DNA of 64,000 nt from Valencia hispanica (GCA_963556495.2 OY747702.1:57030286-57094285), one strand, 5' to 3'. Counted from the stretch's first letter, positions 35,390 to 47,496 are shown. The notes: generated from the sequence alone by a model not told the origin. Numbers and translations: made by a program.

Positions 35390-36028
35390 CTTTTAATTAA
35401 CTGATTACTATTTACTGCCTGTTATTTGCTTTTCATGCTTTTATTGATCAGTGTTTTACTACTTGGTCTTGTACTTATCTCGTTAATTTAATTTAATTAA
35501 TTTATTTATTTACCTACCTACCTATCGATCTATTTATTTATTTATTTATTTATTTGTGTATTCTAACATGTTAGCCTGTTTTACACGGATTAAAAAAACA
35601 AAAAAAAAACAGACGCATCGTTCCAGTGTTTCCTCTATGGGAGCCCTCTGCCCTGGGAGTAGTGGTCGGCTGTAGCTGCCTGGGTGCTCTCCAGGGGGTG
35701 CTTGGGTGGAGGTCACAATCCTGGCCTCCCCTCCTCTGGAAGCCCTGGGTCGGTGCCTCGGCTGCTGCTGTTGACCCGCTGCTGCTGGGGCAGAAGGCTC
35801 CCTTGATGACGTTTCCTTACCCAACCTGGCACATCTGTACTCGGCCCAGTGTCCATCCTACTTTCTATTTTAATCTCCTTTTAGTGTTGCTCTTTAATGT
35901 GTCCGCACATGGGGATAGGATTGGGGGGAGGGTAGTATAATTGTGTTTAAATTTGTGGGGGGATTTTTATTCTGTAAAGCACTTTGAATTGCATTTTTTG
36001 TATGAAAAGCGCTCTATAAATAAAGTTG

Positions 36029-36084
<56 letters not shown>
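33917..36084 (+). mobile_element. L2-clade LINE, second subfamily, 5' truncated
   Basis: RT frame followed by about 650 bp of 3'UTR that ends AAAGCGCTCTATAAATAAAG and a (TTA)n tail (36030-36084). Upstream homology stops near 33930, before the endonuclease. The UTR contains A/T runs and a GC-richer segment at 35630-35830. It differs from the 7.8 kb L2 subfamily in both protein and tail. Confidence 0.85.
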
Positions 36085-36104
36085 CTGAACTGACCCAATG
36101 CTCT

Positions 36105-36660
36105 CCTTTAAATAAGGCACAATGGTGATTTACCAAACTGAGAAAAAAGCCTTCAAGCAAGGAGAGAAAAAAAGAACCTCTTGTCTTAATTCAGATGTGC
36201 ATTTGTGTATCTCTGGCCGTATGTTCAGGCTGGTTGTGGTTGCTGGAAGGTGAACCTCCACCCCAATCTCAGATCCAGCCTCCAATAGGTTTTCATTCAG
36301 GATTGTCCTGAATTTCGCTCTATCCAACTTCCTATCACCTGTGATCAGCATGATAGAGCCAATGTCATGTTTTAGTGTGGTGATGGTGTGTTCAGGGCGA
36401 TGTGCCCTTCTGTATCCTTATACGCTTCTCAAAAATGAACAGGTTATGGTTATATGTTTCCATGGTATTTTGATGATTTGTCTTTAGTAGAAGTTCTCCT
36501 TGCAATCACCCTAATCTTTAGCTCCCTCCACATCATGTCTGACAGATCTGTGGTCTGGCTGGGCCGCTCCAAAACATTATTGTTACTTCCAATCAGAAGA
36601 ACCGTATTGGTCAAATTGAAATATGACTTTAAAGAAACCAGTTTGTTTAACTTTCAAAGA
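36105..36660 (-). mobile_element. Decayed Tc1-like fragments
   Basis: The minus frame 36130-36351 reads KLDRAKFRTILNENLLEAGS, close to the Tc1 stretch before the second catalytic Asp (compare the intact copy at 28.95 kb, [19 protein letters not shown]). The D-N-D-P-K-H motif that should follow is lost. At 36480-36640 the plus strand ('GATCTGTGGTCTGGCTGGGC') resembles the same region of another Tc1 subfamily. Both are inactive. Confidence 0.6.
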
Positions 36661-36713
36661 CTATGATTGGATCAAAAGACCAGCAGAGCAATGCGGTCAC
36701 GTCTGCTAACTTG

Positions 36714-36922
36714 GTAAATGGCCTATATTTGTATAGCACCTTTTCAGTCAGAGGACCACAAATTATAGCCACAGCTGCCCTGGGGCAGAGGTAAGGCTGC
36801 CGGACAAAGGTGCCACCGGGCCCTCTGATCACCACCAGCAGGCAAGGCGGGTGAAGTGACTTGCCCAAGGACACCACGACGGAGATTTGAACGGTCGTAA
36901 ACGAGATCCTCCAACGTGCCAT
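36714..36922 (-). mobile_element. SINE copy (inverse of the 47.16 kb family)
   Basis: The plus strand 'AAATGGCCTATATTTGTATA' and 'CACCAGCAGGCAAGGCGGGT' are the inverse of the end and middle of the SINE at 47157-47466. The promoter end at about 36900 is degraded; a B-box-like GATTTGAACGG remains at 36884-36894. Confidence 0.7.
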
Positions 36923-37330
36923 GTAGGTTTGCTGTATGTAAGTCTAAAGTGACAGACTAAACCTGGCCATTGCAGCTAGAAATTGTTGCATTATCATTGC
37001 AACAAGTGTTTCACAACCGGAGATAATCTGCCAAAACAGAGAATGTGAAAAATCTGCTCTAATGTAAAACTTTCTTGATCCCATCTCATTCGAGTGTCAC
37101 AACAATTTCACACATTTCTACAAAATGACTTTAAAAAGAAGTGAAAGAAAAAGGATAACAATGTCAAATCTTCTCTTTGTAATTTGGTTAAAGTTTGAGA
37201 AACGAAATATTGAACAGTAGGAAGATTGGATTTCTCTTATCTAGACTGTTGTTTTAGAAATGAACAATGAACAACAGACACATTAACACAGTTAGCAAGG
37301 AGGTCATGGGTGTAACATATAAATATATTT

Positions 37331-37845
37331 ACAGTTTAAACCAGAAGTTTACATACACCAGTTAAAAATCCACATCCACCTTTTTTCCCCTCCCTTAAAT
37401 CTGATCAAACTTCTCCTGTTGTAGGTCATTTAGAATACCCCAAATTATTTCTATGTGCTGAAAGCCATAACAATGAGAGCAAGAATCTCTCAGAGATGTA
37501 TGTATTAATGTCGGAAGGTCAGAAGTTTACATACAGAATGATTACTTTCTCTTTAAACAATGAGGCAAAGCCCAGAAGATGATGTAATGGCTTTGGAAAC
37601 TTCTGATATGTTAACTAACACATTTGAGTAAACTGGAGGTACACCTGTGGATGTGTTTTTAGGCCACAGCTGGAAGTCACTGCTTTCTGGTTCAACACGA
37701 TAGGAAAGGTAAAAAAAATCAGCCAAGAAGTCAAGATGAGAATCATGAAGACGCACCAGTCTGGTTCACCCTTGGGAACAATTTCTAGATGCTTGAAGGT
37801 GCTTCGTTCATCTGTTCAAACAATTATACAATAGTACTCTAATGA
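37331..37845 (+). mobile_element. Sleeping Beauty-type Tc1 element, 5' half only
   Basis: Left end ACAGTTTAAACCAGAAGTTT, with CAGAAGTTTACATACA at about 37340 and again at about 37520. Two direct repeats within a long terminal repeat are the IR/DR arrangement of salmonid-type (Sleeping Beauty) transposons. Downstream 'GAGGTACACCTGTGGATGTG' and a decayed N-terminal HTH region (KKISQEVKMRIMKTHQSG) follow in the right order. Homology ends near 37845, so the catalytic domain and right end are missing. Confidence 0.75.
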
Positions 37846-38239
37846 GGGAGGTGTTTCTAACACTGGCCCAAAGCCTGATTGGTCAGCTCAGAGACTCTGT
37901 AAATTCACAAAAAAGCTCACTCTCTGCCTACCCGGCTGCTGGTACCTCAATTTCAGATAATGCTGGTTGAACAGCAGGCCTGTCCCTGACAGGGAGGTCT
38001 CCTGCAAACAACAGGCGAAAGCTGCCGGTGCTTTAGACGGTGAGGAGCTGCGGAGTAGGCTAGCAAGCGAAGGCTAACACTCCGGTCAGGAGGGTTCAAC
38101 CGGCTTCTAGCTTAGCTGGCATGAAGCTAGAGGGTTGTACCTCACAACGGAGCGCTCAGCCCGTCTTCATGCTTTGTTGGAAGTTTTTGACAATAGTTCA
38201 CAACCACATGTCTATGTTTCATATTTATTTCCCTACTCT
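37846..38239. other. Unassigned sequence
   Basis: Somewhat GC-richer non-coding DNA between two transposon fragments. No frame or terminal repeats recognised. Confidence 0.35.
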
Positions 38240-38505
38240 GACTTTAATAATCTGCTTTAGGGCCACCAGCTAACAGCTGACAAGAAGCCTTTAGCTCTCC
38301 CAAGCTACCGGAGAAAAACGGTTCACTCCGTGAGAGCGAGTCCTTAAGGGGGGTGGTGACAATTCTCAGGTGCTTGAGTACGATGAGCTGGAATAATTTC
38401 ATAACTGCTGATGTCAAGGCAAAATGTCTGTAGTCAATGATGCATGAGTTGGTCTTGGGACCTGGGATAAGAATGGAGTCTTTAAAACACTTAGGGACTA
38501 AGCTT
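38240..38505 (-). mobile_element. Non-LTR reverse transcriptase fragment
   Basis: Minus-strand frame with CFKDSILIPGPKTNSCIIDY, RHFALTSAVMKLFQLIVLKH; the order of LIPVPK...DYR..ALTS.VMK is the N-terminal RT block of Rex1/CR1-type LINEs (compare VPKRTHPSVINHYRPVALTS at 53.4 kb). Only about 85 codons; the catalytic part is missing. Confidence 0.6.
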
Positions 38506-38507
38506 TG

Positions 38508-38792
38508 TATAATAAATAAGAAAATAAATAAGTAAATAAATGTGGAAATTACTATGTAAATAAATAAGTAAATACATTTGGAAATAAGTAAATACATTTA
38601 GAAATAAAGAAGTACATCTGAACATAAAAAAATAAAAAATATTAAATATTTATTCATTTATTTCCAAATATATATGTTTTATTTATTTAATTATTTATTC
38701 ATTTATTTTCATTTTTATTTCCTAATTTATGTATTGATTTATTTATTTATTTATTTTCCCTTTTATTTATTTATCTATTCATTGTCCGTTTT
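38508..38792. repeat. AAATA-rich imperfect palindrome
   Basis: Left arm made of AATAAATAAGTAAATA-type units (38508-38635), right arm of the inverse TTTATTTATTTATTT-type units (38650-38780), centre near 38643. Strand asymmetry changes from A-rich to T-rich at the centre. Frames across it (repeated Y/I/F/L) are not genes. Confidence 0.75.
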
Positions 38793-38904
38793 GGCAGCAA
38801 CGGTCCTCCATATGGCTGTGCATACTCAGGGTTTTATAAATCCTATAGTTTTCTTTGATAAGTAAACTTTTTTTGCCGTGCTTAATTACGGCTTTAGTAA
38901 GGAT

Positions 38905-38926
38905 TCAGTTTTATAAATGAGGCCCC
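38905..38926. repeat. Harbinger-like terminus, solitary
   Basis: TTTTATAAATGAGGCCCC is the inverse of the GGGCCTCATTTAT ends near 18.16 and 18.69 kb. The rest of the element upstream is not identifiable, perhaps replaced by the AT palindrome and LINE piece. Confidence 0.4.
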
Positions 38927-38929
38927 AGA

Positions 38930-40490
38930 TGAAGTTGTCAGGAAACATGCAGCCTCCTGGACTGTCCAGCTCTCAGCCTAGTCTTCTGAGGAGCACAGTG
39001 GTAGGTCAGAGAAGGAAGAGTTTGGCTGATAGGTCTGGTGGTTTAGCTAGCTGCAAATATCTGATGTGTCTGAGGCCGTTCAGATGATAGAAAGTTAGAC
39101 ATGGACTCAGGGAAAGGCAGAACTCAGACAACAAGTCAAAAATTCTCTTCTCTTGATATGTCAGAAGCATCTATTTATCAATAGTTCAGTTTTGCTGATG
39201 CTAAACTCCTTTGAAATATCCTCAACAGAGATTCCTGGAGGAATTCACCCCTTCTAACCTCTCAGTAGAAGTTTGTTGCCACCTGGAGACTCTGGGCGGG
39301 TTTCATCAGGGTTCTGTTTGCTGCAGATAAGCTGAAGCCGGCTCCGCTGCAGACAGACCCCTTTGCAAAGAAATCATTAACAAAGCCGTTTCTCATGGCA
39401 CTTCAGTGATTTTCTCCCATCATTTTCACGCTGACGGTGTCTGCGGAACTTAATGACTTTCTTGACTTTTCAGAAGTGAGGAAGTTGGAAGTACAGCTAT
39501 AATCTTTTAAGGAAGCTGAGAGGTAATGCAGGATGGAGGGGATGGCTCAGGATGCTTTATTATGAAAACACATTTAAATAATCTTTGGATTTATCAGCTG
39601 CTCTATGAACTGCCCCACAAAGACCTTCCTTCACATCACATCACTGCGGTTTTATTAAAATGCTTTTTTCCCCTCTCCTTAGCATACTGTTTATACTTTA
39701 TTCTCCACAGAAAGTATAATTATTACTTCCGGTTTTTAATGCAGTTTAATCAGTGTTTGATTTCTCAGATGGGCTAAAAGCTAAAGGTTGCCATATTGAA
39801 GCTAAACTCCTGCAGTAGGAGGACATGAATCCTTAGTTGTGAGCTTATCTTCTGCAGCAGCTGTTTTATAAGGCAACAGCACCTTTTAGCCTATTTCTGG
39901 CCAGCCTGCGCTGGATCTCACAGTCCATCTGCCGGGGCGCTGCTAATCTTCCCAGCGCCTCTGCTTTTAAAATACTTTGCACCTGTTTAACCACCTAAAG
40001 ATTTCAGCAGACTTTTCTGTAATAACATGTACACATTCCTCTTCTACACCAATTTTTTTATCATACTTTGTCTGTACATGTTATCTTTTGCTGTTTGAAG
40101 ACAAAATACAAAAAAAAAGGATGAGTGGTGATAAAAACACACACATTATGTCCAAAATGTTTGGGACTCAAGAAATCATGAAAGAAATCCTGAATCTTTG
40201 ATTTATTTCAGAAATGTTTCCTGTAAGTTACCGCCTCAAAATATTTTCAGGTTTGAAGCTGAGTCAAAAAATGTATGACTTAAATTACTCAAACAGTCTC
40301 ACTTTCTGACTGATCTACAAATAAATACATCTATTAATTCAAGTTAACAATGTCATCAATACATATTATTTGCAATTTACTCAAGACTCAAAAATGATAG
40401 TTTAAGGAGTTGACCCTGGCCTTACATGTCTTTACTTGTCACTTGACTATAGGATTGAGTGGAAGGACTTGAGATTTGTAAAATAACAAC
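38930..40490. other. Unique non-coding sequence
   Basis: No coding frame with a recognisable domain and no repeat structure. 39280-39480 and 39780-39960 are the least AT-rich parts. Confidence 0.4.
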
Positions 40491-40519
40491 TTGTATAAAT
40501 TTGCAATTTTAATTAAATA

Positions 40520-41020
40520 TTATCTAAGATATTTAGCTTTGAACTAAATATTTAGTTAGCAAGCTAAAATAGCTAGCTAAATATTTAGCTTTGAACTAAA
40601 CATTTAGTTCAGAGCTAAACATTGAACTAAAATGCAAATTAACCGGCCGATAAGCGGAAGGGGATTAAAAAAACAAAAAGCTGGGTCTTGAGAACCTCGA
40701 TATAAACTCTAATAACTGGTGGATCACTGTTGCTGTAAAACCATCGGTAAACGTCTGTATCGGCGTGAAATGTTACACATGTGAAGAGGAAAAGAAGCAA
40801 ATCTCTCCAGCAGTTTACAGGTTTGCAAGACCTAGCTTTTATTTTGGTGGTTCACTTCCCCCTAATTAGCCTTTTAGCCAAATGTTTAAGTCTAAATTAA
40901 ATATTTAGTTTGAAGCGAACTATCTTGGTACCATGTTGCCAGCTAAAGATTTACCTTCAAACTAAATGTTTGGCTTGCTAACTGAATATTTTGTTTAGAG
41001 CTAAATATTTAGTTATAAAC
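40520..41020. repeat. TTTAGC/GCTAAA palindromic repeat zone around a 220-bp core
   Basis: Two clusters (40527-40635 and 40868-41016) of short units built on AACTAAATATTTAGTT, which is a perfect palindrome at 40542-40557; AGCTAAATATTTAGCT at 40575-40590 is another. They flank about 230 bp without the motif. No ORF. It may be the subterminal repeat region of an unidentified DNA element. Confidence 0.6.
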
Positions 41021-41024
41021 TGTG

Positions 41025-43190
41025 ATATTCATAAATGAATCAATAACATGGTGAAATGACCTTCCATTTATTTATCTTATGACTGGCACTGACTCAAATT
41101 ATTGCTGTACATTTTTGATTGTCTAACTTTACAAACAGCAGCCCATATTGATGGATCTCTCAGCCCACCAGGAAACCCATAAACAATTTTAGGAGCAGAT
41201 AAATCAAATTTAGGTTAGTTTTTTAACTACTTTCTGTGTTATCATGACTGCCATAAACATATGTGTCATATTTGTTCCAAGGTGCCTGGCTGTCTCGAAG
41301 GATGCTGTGTTATTGTGATAGAAAAGAATAAGCTACTGGTTCCAGCGTATTTCAGATGGAAGAGGAGGGAATGAACTCGAGGATAGTGCTGTGGCCTAAT
41401 TCTTTGTCCAGATGGTCAGGGTAAGCAGGACTTCCAGCAATTAATTACAGAATGTGCCGAGCACGGTCAGCATTCCTCAAACAGTCCGAGCCAACAACCC
41501 AACCATTACCTGAATGCCTGCTTTTGTGTTAGAAAGTCAAGAATTGAAACTTTCCTCATGATATTTGATTTTTGTCCAAAGATTTGTCATCCATTGTGGA
41601 GAAATTTTAACGTCTGAGCCTTTGTCATCACAACCTCAGTATTTATCACTATTACAAAGGTGGAGGACGGTGGTAGCACAGTGGGGCTTACTATAAATTA
41701 CCGGCCCCCTATTTCTACTAAGTTTGCTGCTCTTCCCAGCAGATCCATTGCCTAAAATCTCCAACAGATGCCTGATCATAAAGCTTTACTTTCTCTTTGC
41801 AGAGTTGAACAATTTCTTTCCACACAGGAAAATGTTTGTTTTCTTTTGGCAACTGGCTTTTTTTTTTTTCGTCTGCGTACGGCAAGTTCATTTGATTTAC
41901 TCCATATGTTTTATCTTAAAGCCTTTGGGCTCCATTATAGAATCCAGGATATAGAACATTTAGTTCTGCTCCATTAATAGCAGAAAAAGAGTTTTGCCCA
42001 GGAAGCAGGATACTTCAAGTTAGATAATGGGAGTTATACTTTGTAGTGGATTGGGGAGTTCAGTACCAGGGAAGGAGGAGTTGGGACTTTATTGAAGTTA
42101 GTTGTAATCTGATGAAAAACCAAATAAAATGCATCCAAATGCATAATCACACATGGTTTAATGATAGGTATTAAAGGTGCTAGTAGATGTAAAACGGAAA
42201 CAAAAGAACTCTCGGTCTTCCTGTGCGGACAAACAGCTGACTGGGGTTCTCTGGAGTTATTGCTGTGCAGATATGAACTTAGCTATTACCCAGCATCAGC
42301 TTTTATCCGCTGATGGCTGCAGTGGACATTTAGCTACAAACAGATGAGGCTATTTTATTTCCTCAATAGATATGCCGTTAAGATGATGTGTTTATGTGCC
42401 TTTCATCATTTCAATGTTGTGTTAGCTAAGAAATTCAATATCATTACAGTACAAAATAACTTAAACTGCCCACTACAATCAGTGCTTGACCAATAAATTC
42501 TCAGAGTTTCTTTAACAGCGCATTCAGAAGTCACAGTACAACGATATACCACAATGTTAATACGATGCATTAACTCAGAGAGGGAGAAAAGAATTATTTT
42601 GAAATGCTTCTTCATCTGTCCAATCCAGCTGTTTTCAGAGAGAGCTGGTTGCTTATCGCTTTTTAAAAATTCAAACGCCATAAATCATTTTCAGGCTGTG
42701 GCACTTTTTTTTCTATCATTTCTGCATATCAAAGCAATTATGGCAGCTAAATTAAGGATTCCTGATGTCTAATGCATTAAAGCTTATGCACACCCGTTGG
42801 CCTTCGTGGTTTTGCATTCTCTGTGATGCAATGATAACTCGCCCTTCTCTGAAACTGCTCACTCTTTGCTCTGTCAGTCAAACTAAAGCCTGAACTCGAG
42901 TCACAAAGTGCCACCAAAAGTGATTACAGGGAGCAAGAGTCATAAGCTAGGCTCTTTTCTTCCAGTGCCCTTAATGAGGTAATGCCTTGCAAACAGGATG
43001 AATTATGCTCCTCCTTTTCTTAAGCCTCAGCACTTCAGTGAAACCTCTCACATTGGCGTTGTATGCTCATTACATCTCAGGACAATAATGGCTCGGATTT
43101 CTTCATCTTTTCACAAGTAAGAAGATTAAACCTCAAGGAGGGCTTACTCAAACTGACAATACACACAAGGGCCTAGATACACACTAATTA
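41025..43190. other. Unique non-coding sequence with candidate conserved part
   Basis: No gene recognised. 42770-43130 is repeat-free, of even composition and carries motifs such as TTAATGAGGTAAT and GCTCATTACA; it resembles vertebrate conserved non-coding DNA, by appearance only. Confidence 0.4.
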
Positions 43191-43194
43191 TACA

Positions 43195-43425
43195 CAACTA
43201 TTCATACCCTTTAAACTTTTTACATTTTGTGAAGTTACAAACACAAACTTTGACATTTTTTATTAGAATTGTATGTGACCAACACAAAATAAAAAAATGA
43301 CATTATACTCTGATATCCCTAAAGAAATCCAGTGCAGCCTTATTAATAAATAGACTCCACCTGTGGGTAGTTCTCACGATTTATAATATTTTTCTGGGGA
43401 AGGCCTCAGATATTTTTTTGTTTAG
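43195..43425 (+). mobile_element. Tc1-like element, left-end fragment
   Basis: 'ACTATTCATACCCTTTAAAC' and 'TGTATGTGACCAACACAAAA' match the terminal inverted repeat of the Tc1-like family also seen decayed at 32985-33425, followed by a leader like that upstream of the transposase ('AATAGACTCCACCTGTGGGT', 'GGGGAAGGCCTCAGATATTT'). The transposase is missing. Confidence 0.55.
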
Positions 43426-43904
43426 TGTGTTATGTTTTTATCATGTTCATTCTCTCTCTTACAGCCAATCAGTGTCTAGAAAAATAAATGGTGCTCCTGG
43501 ATTGGCTGCTTTGCTAAGGCCAGCAAATAGCGTGTGAACTAGCATCGCACATATGTATTTCATCTTCTCAAGCAGCGTTTTCTTTCCAAAATTTTAGAGG
43601 TGCTATATGAAAAAAATCCAGAAATAGGAGGATTTTGCACAAGTAGTTTGGAGTTACGTTCCACAGAAAAATCTGTGAACAGGTGAATCTGTGAACAGAT
43701 GAGGGTCGACTGAATAAACTGTTGGACAATCTCTCCCAGCCTATGCATTAAGCTGTTGCTGGAGAGCTCCTGCAGTGACAGACTATTGTAACCTATGGGC
43801 ACAAAGGAGCGTTATCACTTTTCTGCTTGTACATATGACTTTCCCCACTGTGGGACAGTAAAGGATATTTGTATTCCACACATGGGCTCTTAGTGGTCAA
43901 ATTA

Positions 43905-44310
43905 ATGATACTGTGAGGTTTTCAGAGTGGCCTAGTCAAAGCCTGGACTTAAAAATGACTGATATTCTGTTTTATGATCTTAAGCAGATGTTCATGCTCA
44001 AAAACCTTCCAGTGGGGCTGAATTAAGTTGTTGCCTCCAATGGTGGCAGAACCAGTTATTGGGTTTAGGGGGCAATTACTTTTTTACCATAGAGCCAGAC
44101 TGGTTTAAAAAACCTTTTTCCTTATTGAATGAGACTCTGACTCTTAAATGAGACTCTGACTCTTTAAAACTGCCTTGTATTTGTCTCAGGTTATGTTTGC
44201 CTCTTGTTAAAATGTTTTTGATGATCTGAATAAATTACTAAAATCCCAAAAAAGCAACAGAAGAAATCACGAAAGGGGGCAAATAGTTTTTCACAGCACC
44301 TCACAACATT
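43905..44310 (+). mobile_element. Tc1-like element, right-end fragment
   Basis: Decayed C-terminal transposase codons ('GAGTGGCCTAGTCAAAGCCT' = EWPSQSL, with the NPIEN glutamate motif lost) followed by the noncoding right end with 'GGGGGCAATTACTTTTTTAC' and the terminus 'GGGGGCAAATAGTTTTTCAC'. The left part is missing. A 21-bp unit (ATGAGACTCTGACTCTTAAA) is duplicated at about 44126-44164. Confidence 0.6.
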
Positions 44311-47155
44311 ACATAGTTACTCTGTTGATAGGACAGGAAGTTATGCCCACATTATATTTAAAGTGACATTGTGTTAAGTCTGATTTTTGACATGTAATAA
44401 AGTGAATAGATTAACTCATCACTCAGTGTGCTGATCTCTCCCCTGCTGCAGCGCCCTATTACTCATCGGCTCCACATGAACAGATGAGTAATAGGATAAT
44501 GGGCTGGAATGGTTCACACTAAAGTTCTGTTGTCGGATGGATGCGGCTCGGTAAAGCAACAGAGACATATGCAAGCCGCTCCAGTTTAGCACAAAGGGCA
44601 GCTGGCATCAGGATCATTCTGTGAGGTTTGGGTAGAGCTGGGGAGGATTTTATGGGATGACATGGGTGTGCTGCCATCTGTGCAGCAGTAAGACATCAGC
44701 AATTGTTTGATGGCAGACACAATCCATGAGTGGAACACAAGCTATTTCAGGCATTATAGATGTCAAATATGTTTTCTGCAAGATTCATACAAAGCACTTT
44801 AATTAGACAAAGCAATACTTGCATCATCTTACTCATGTGTAGACTCCAAAATTTTTTGGAATGTTAATAGCAATTGAGCGAACTCTTGTGAATTAAAGGT
44901 TATACAGAATCGAGTGCTGATAGGACTTCTGCTCCTTTCTTTTTTACCGTTTCATTACTGAGAAATTCTTGTAGATTAAAAATACTTTGTTTTAAATGAA
45001 TTAACTTTCATGACTCTCCTGATCAATGGAAAATATTTACTACGTAGCATTCATAAAAAAAAAATCTGAAATCTGAATGAATATGTCTTACCAAGACCGC
45101 TCAGGGAGAAGTTTACAGGTGGAAGATGTTCCACAGACAAACCAAGCCTCGAACCTTCTTCTGCAATCCCCATTTCCTTGTCTTACCTCTTGCTGAGACA
45201 AAAAAAAATCTTTTTGAGTCTCACAGCTGCAGAAAGCTACGGCATCACAGCCTGGTTGGACGTTCTTGTTACATGAAGAGAAAAAAAACCTGCGTTTGTC
45301 ATTCAGATCTCCTCCAGATTCAAGGAACAAATCTTTTTAAGTTTACAAAGATCGCATGACACAAGAATACCAAGAAGCTGGGACGGTTCTGTTTGTCTGC
45401 TAATGCAATCTGAGGAGGCTAGCTAGTTACCTAGTCTGGTTAATTAACCCACAGAGGTTTGGAGAGTAAGGAGGCTGTGATCTCAATAGGCCTACTGGGC
45501 TCAATCAAGACCGCAAACTGAACACTGTATATGGCATAAAAGTGTTGTAGTAAACACATTCTCTCCCCTCTGGAAGCCCCTGGGGAGCGACTAATCAAAC
45601 CACTGTGCGTGCACACAATGGTGCCTATCCACAAAATGAAGAGCAGGAAGAAGAGAAAAGATGAAACTCCGTGAACTCGCAGGCCCTCGGCCCTTTATTC
45701 AAATTCCTTTGGGATGTTTCAGCTCCGGCGCTCCCTGTCGAGATTGTTTTCTCTCGAATGATGGGAAGAAATCCTGGTTTATTGCTGCATTTCTGCTTTG
45801 TCTGTAATTATGTGGTTCACCTTGCATGGTTTTGTTTCACAAAGAGTTAGCATGGTGCAATTAGGGCAATTTCATTGATCTTTGTTTAATCATTCAGCAC
45901 AGGCAGCGATCATTAGCAGTCTGCTGTTGATTAACCGCACTCCTGTTTTTGTCTTTTGTTCCGAAAATTATAAGCCTAATCTAACCAAATGGCTGCTTCT
46001 TTCTCTCTCTCTCTCTTTGCTATTATTGTGACACTACAGCCTCTTTGTCTTATTAATTTCAACCAAATTAACAAAAGACTAATTCTGGTTCAAACACAAC
46101 CTATTTAATATTATCAATGGACTGTTCTCATGGCTTCTGGGTAATTAATAAATTGTTCTAAATCAGGATTTTACTTTTCCTCTGGGATTCTTTGTACAGA
46201 AGCTCAAATAGAAATAAAAATTATGCAATACTCATTATTTATGTTTTAAGTAAGGATGGATTTAACGTTCTAATTTAAACACGTCCTGTAATGGTCCATG
46301 TAATGTAAAGAAAAGTGAAGTAAAAACCCCTAGAGGTAAACGTTCCCTTATTAAACGCCAACTGGCCTGAAAGAGAGAATAGCGCAGAGGAAAACAGCAA
46401 AGTTTCAAATAAAATCTGTGGGTCAGAACATTCATCATCCATCGAGGTCTTCTTGTAAATGACGACAGGGTCTTGCCCCCAAATTTCCTGGAACACAGAC
46501 AGAAAATAAATAATTAAAAGCCAATTTTTTCCTCCTGTGAGTCCCCTGAATGATGAATGATGAGGCTTATGTTGCAGGTTTGAGGAGCACAGTTCAGGCT
46601 TAGGAGGGAAAAAAAGGAGAAGGAAGATCAGGCAGGAGTGATGTGTGGTGGTGAGGGTCACCTGTTGACCCCTTATTCTTCAGCTATAATTGGTTGACAA
46701 CACCTGCGTAATGCTTTCGGAACAAGACTCAAATCTACTCCGGTTTATCAAAATATCACTACTACTGCAAGCAAATGATGCTGATGAAAATCATTGAAAA
46801 ATATGTACATTTTACCAAATGTCACATAAAACAAAATGCCAAAAACCTGTTTTTGAACTAGCGTTCATAATGATCTTATACTTATTTCAGGCTCTTCGTG
46901 ATTTATTTAAAGCATTCTTTAATAACAACACAGGTCACATCTCCAATTATTTTTCAAAACAAGAAGGCGGTGCACAGATTTCAACTTAGGACTTTTCTCT
47001 CATCACACAGGGATAAAATGATAAAAACAAGTTAAAGCAATCTTTTTTAAATGCTCCTTGGTAAGTTGCAGGGAATTGACACACCTGTTGCATTCATCAA
47101 CAAGCTTCTGACACCATTCTTACTGAACATTTGACGATGACTCTTTTCATTTTTG
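44311..47155. other. Unique non-coding sequence with candidate conserved parts
   Basis: No coding gene supported. It includes a perfect 13-bp hairpin at 44455-44495. The stretches 44430-44720 and 45680-46000 are repeat-free and look like conserved non-coding DNA; a CT microsatellite (TCTCTCTCTCTCTCTT) is at about 46001-46016. The minus frame at 46275-46661 (128 codons) has no recognisable domain. Confidence 0.4.
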
Positions 47156-47156
47156 G

Positions 47157-47466
47157 AGCGACCATGGCGCAGGTGGTAGGAATTTATCCCATAACCAGTA
47201 GGTTGCCGGTTTGAACCCCCACTCTGTCCGTGTTGGCCATTGTGTCCTTGGGTAGGACACTTCACCTGCCTTGCCTGCTGGTGGTGGTCAGAGGGCTCAG
47301 TGGCACCTGTGTGTACGGCACCCTCGCTTCTCTCAGTGTGCCCCAGGGAAGCCGTGCCTACAATGTAGCTCACCACCACCAGCGTGTGAATGAATGACTG
47401 AACGTAGTGTAAAGTGCTTAGGGGTCCTCTGACTAAAAAAGTGCTACACAAATGCAGACCATTTAT
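47157..47466 (+). mobile_element. tRNA-derived SINE, about 310 bp
   Basis: A box TGGCGCAGGTGG (47165-47176) and B box GGTTTGAACCC (47208-47218) with tRNA-like spacing at the 5' end. A body with 'TTCACCTGCCTTGCCTGCTG' follows, and the end reads GTGCTACACAAATGCAGACC. A minus-strand copy of the same family is at 36714-36922. Confidence 0.8.
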
Positions 47467-47496
47467 TTAAAGAGCTGTTTTTAAAAAAAAAAAAGC

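Noticed and set aside
38674..38865. 63-codon frame rich in F, Y, L and I
   Set aside because: Translation of the TTTA-type arm of the AT palindrome, not a membrane protein.
46275..46661. 128-codon minus frame
   Set aside because: Low-complexity start, no domain or signal I recognise; likely chance in non-coding DNA.
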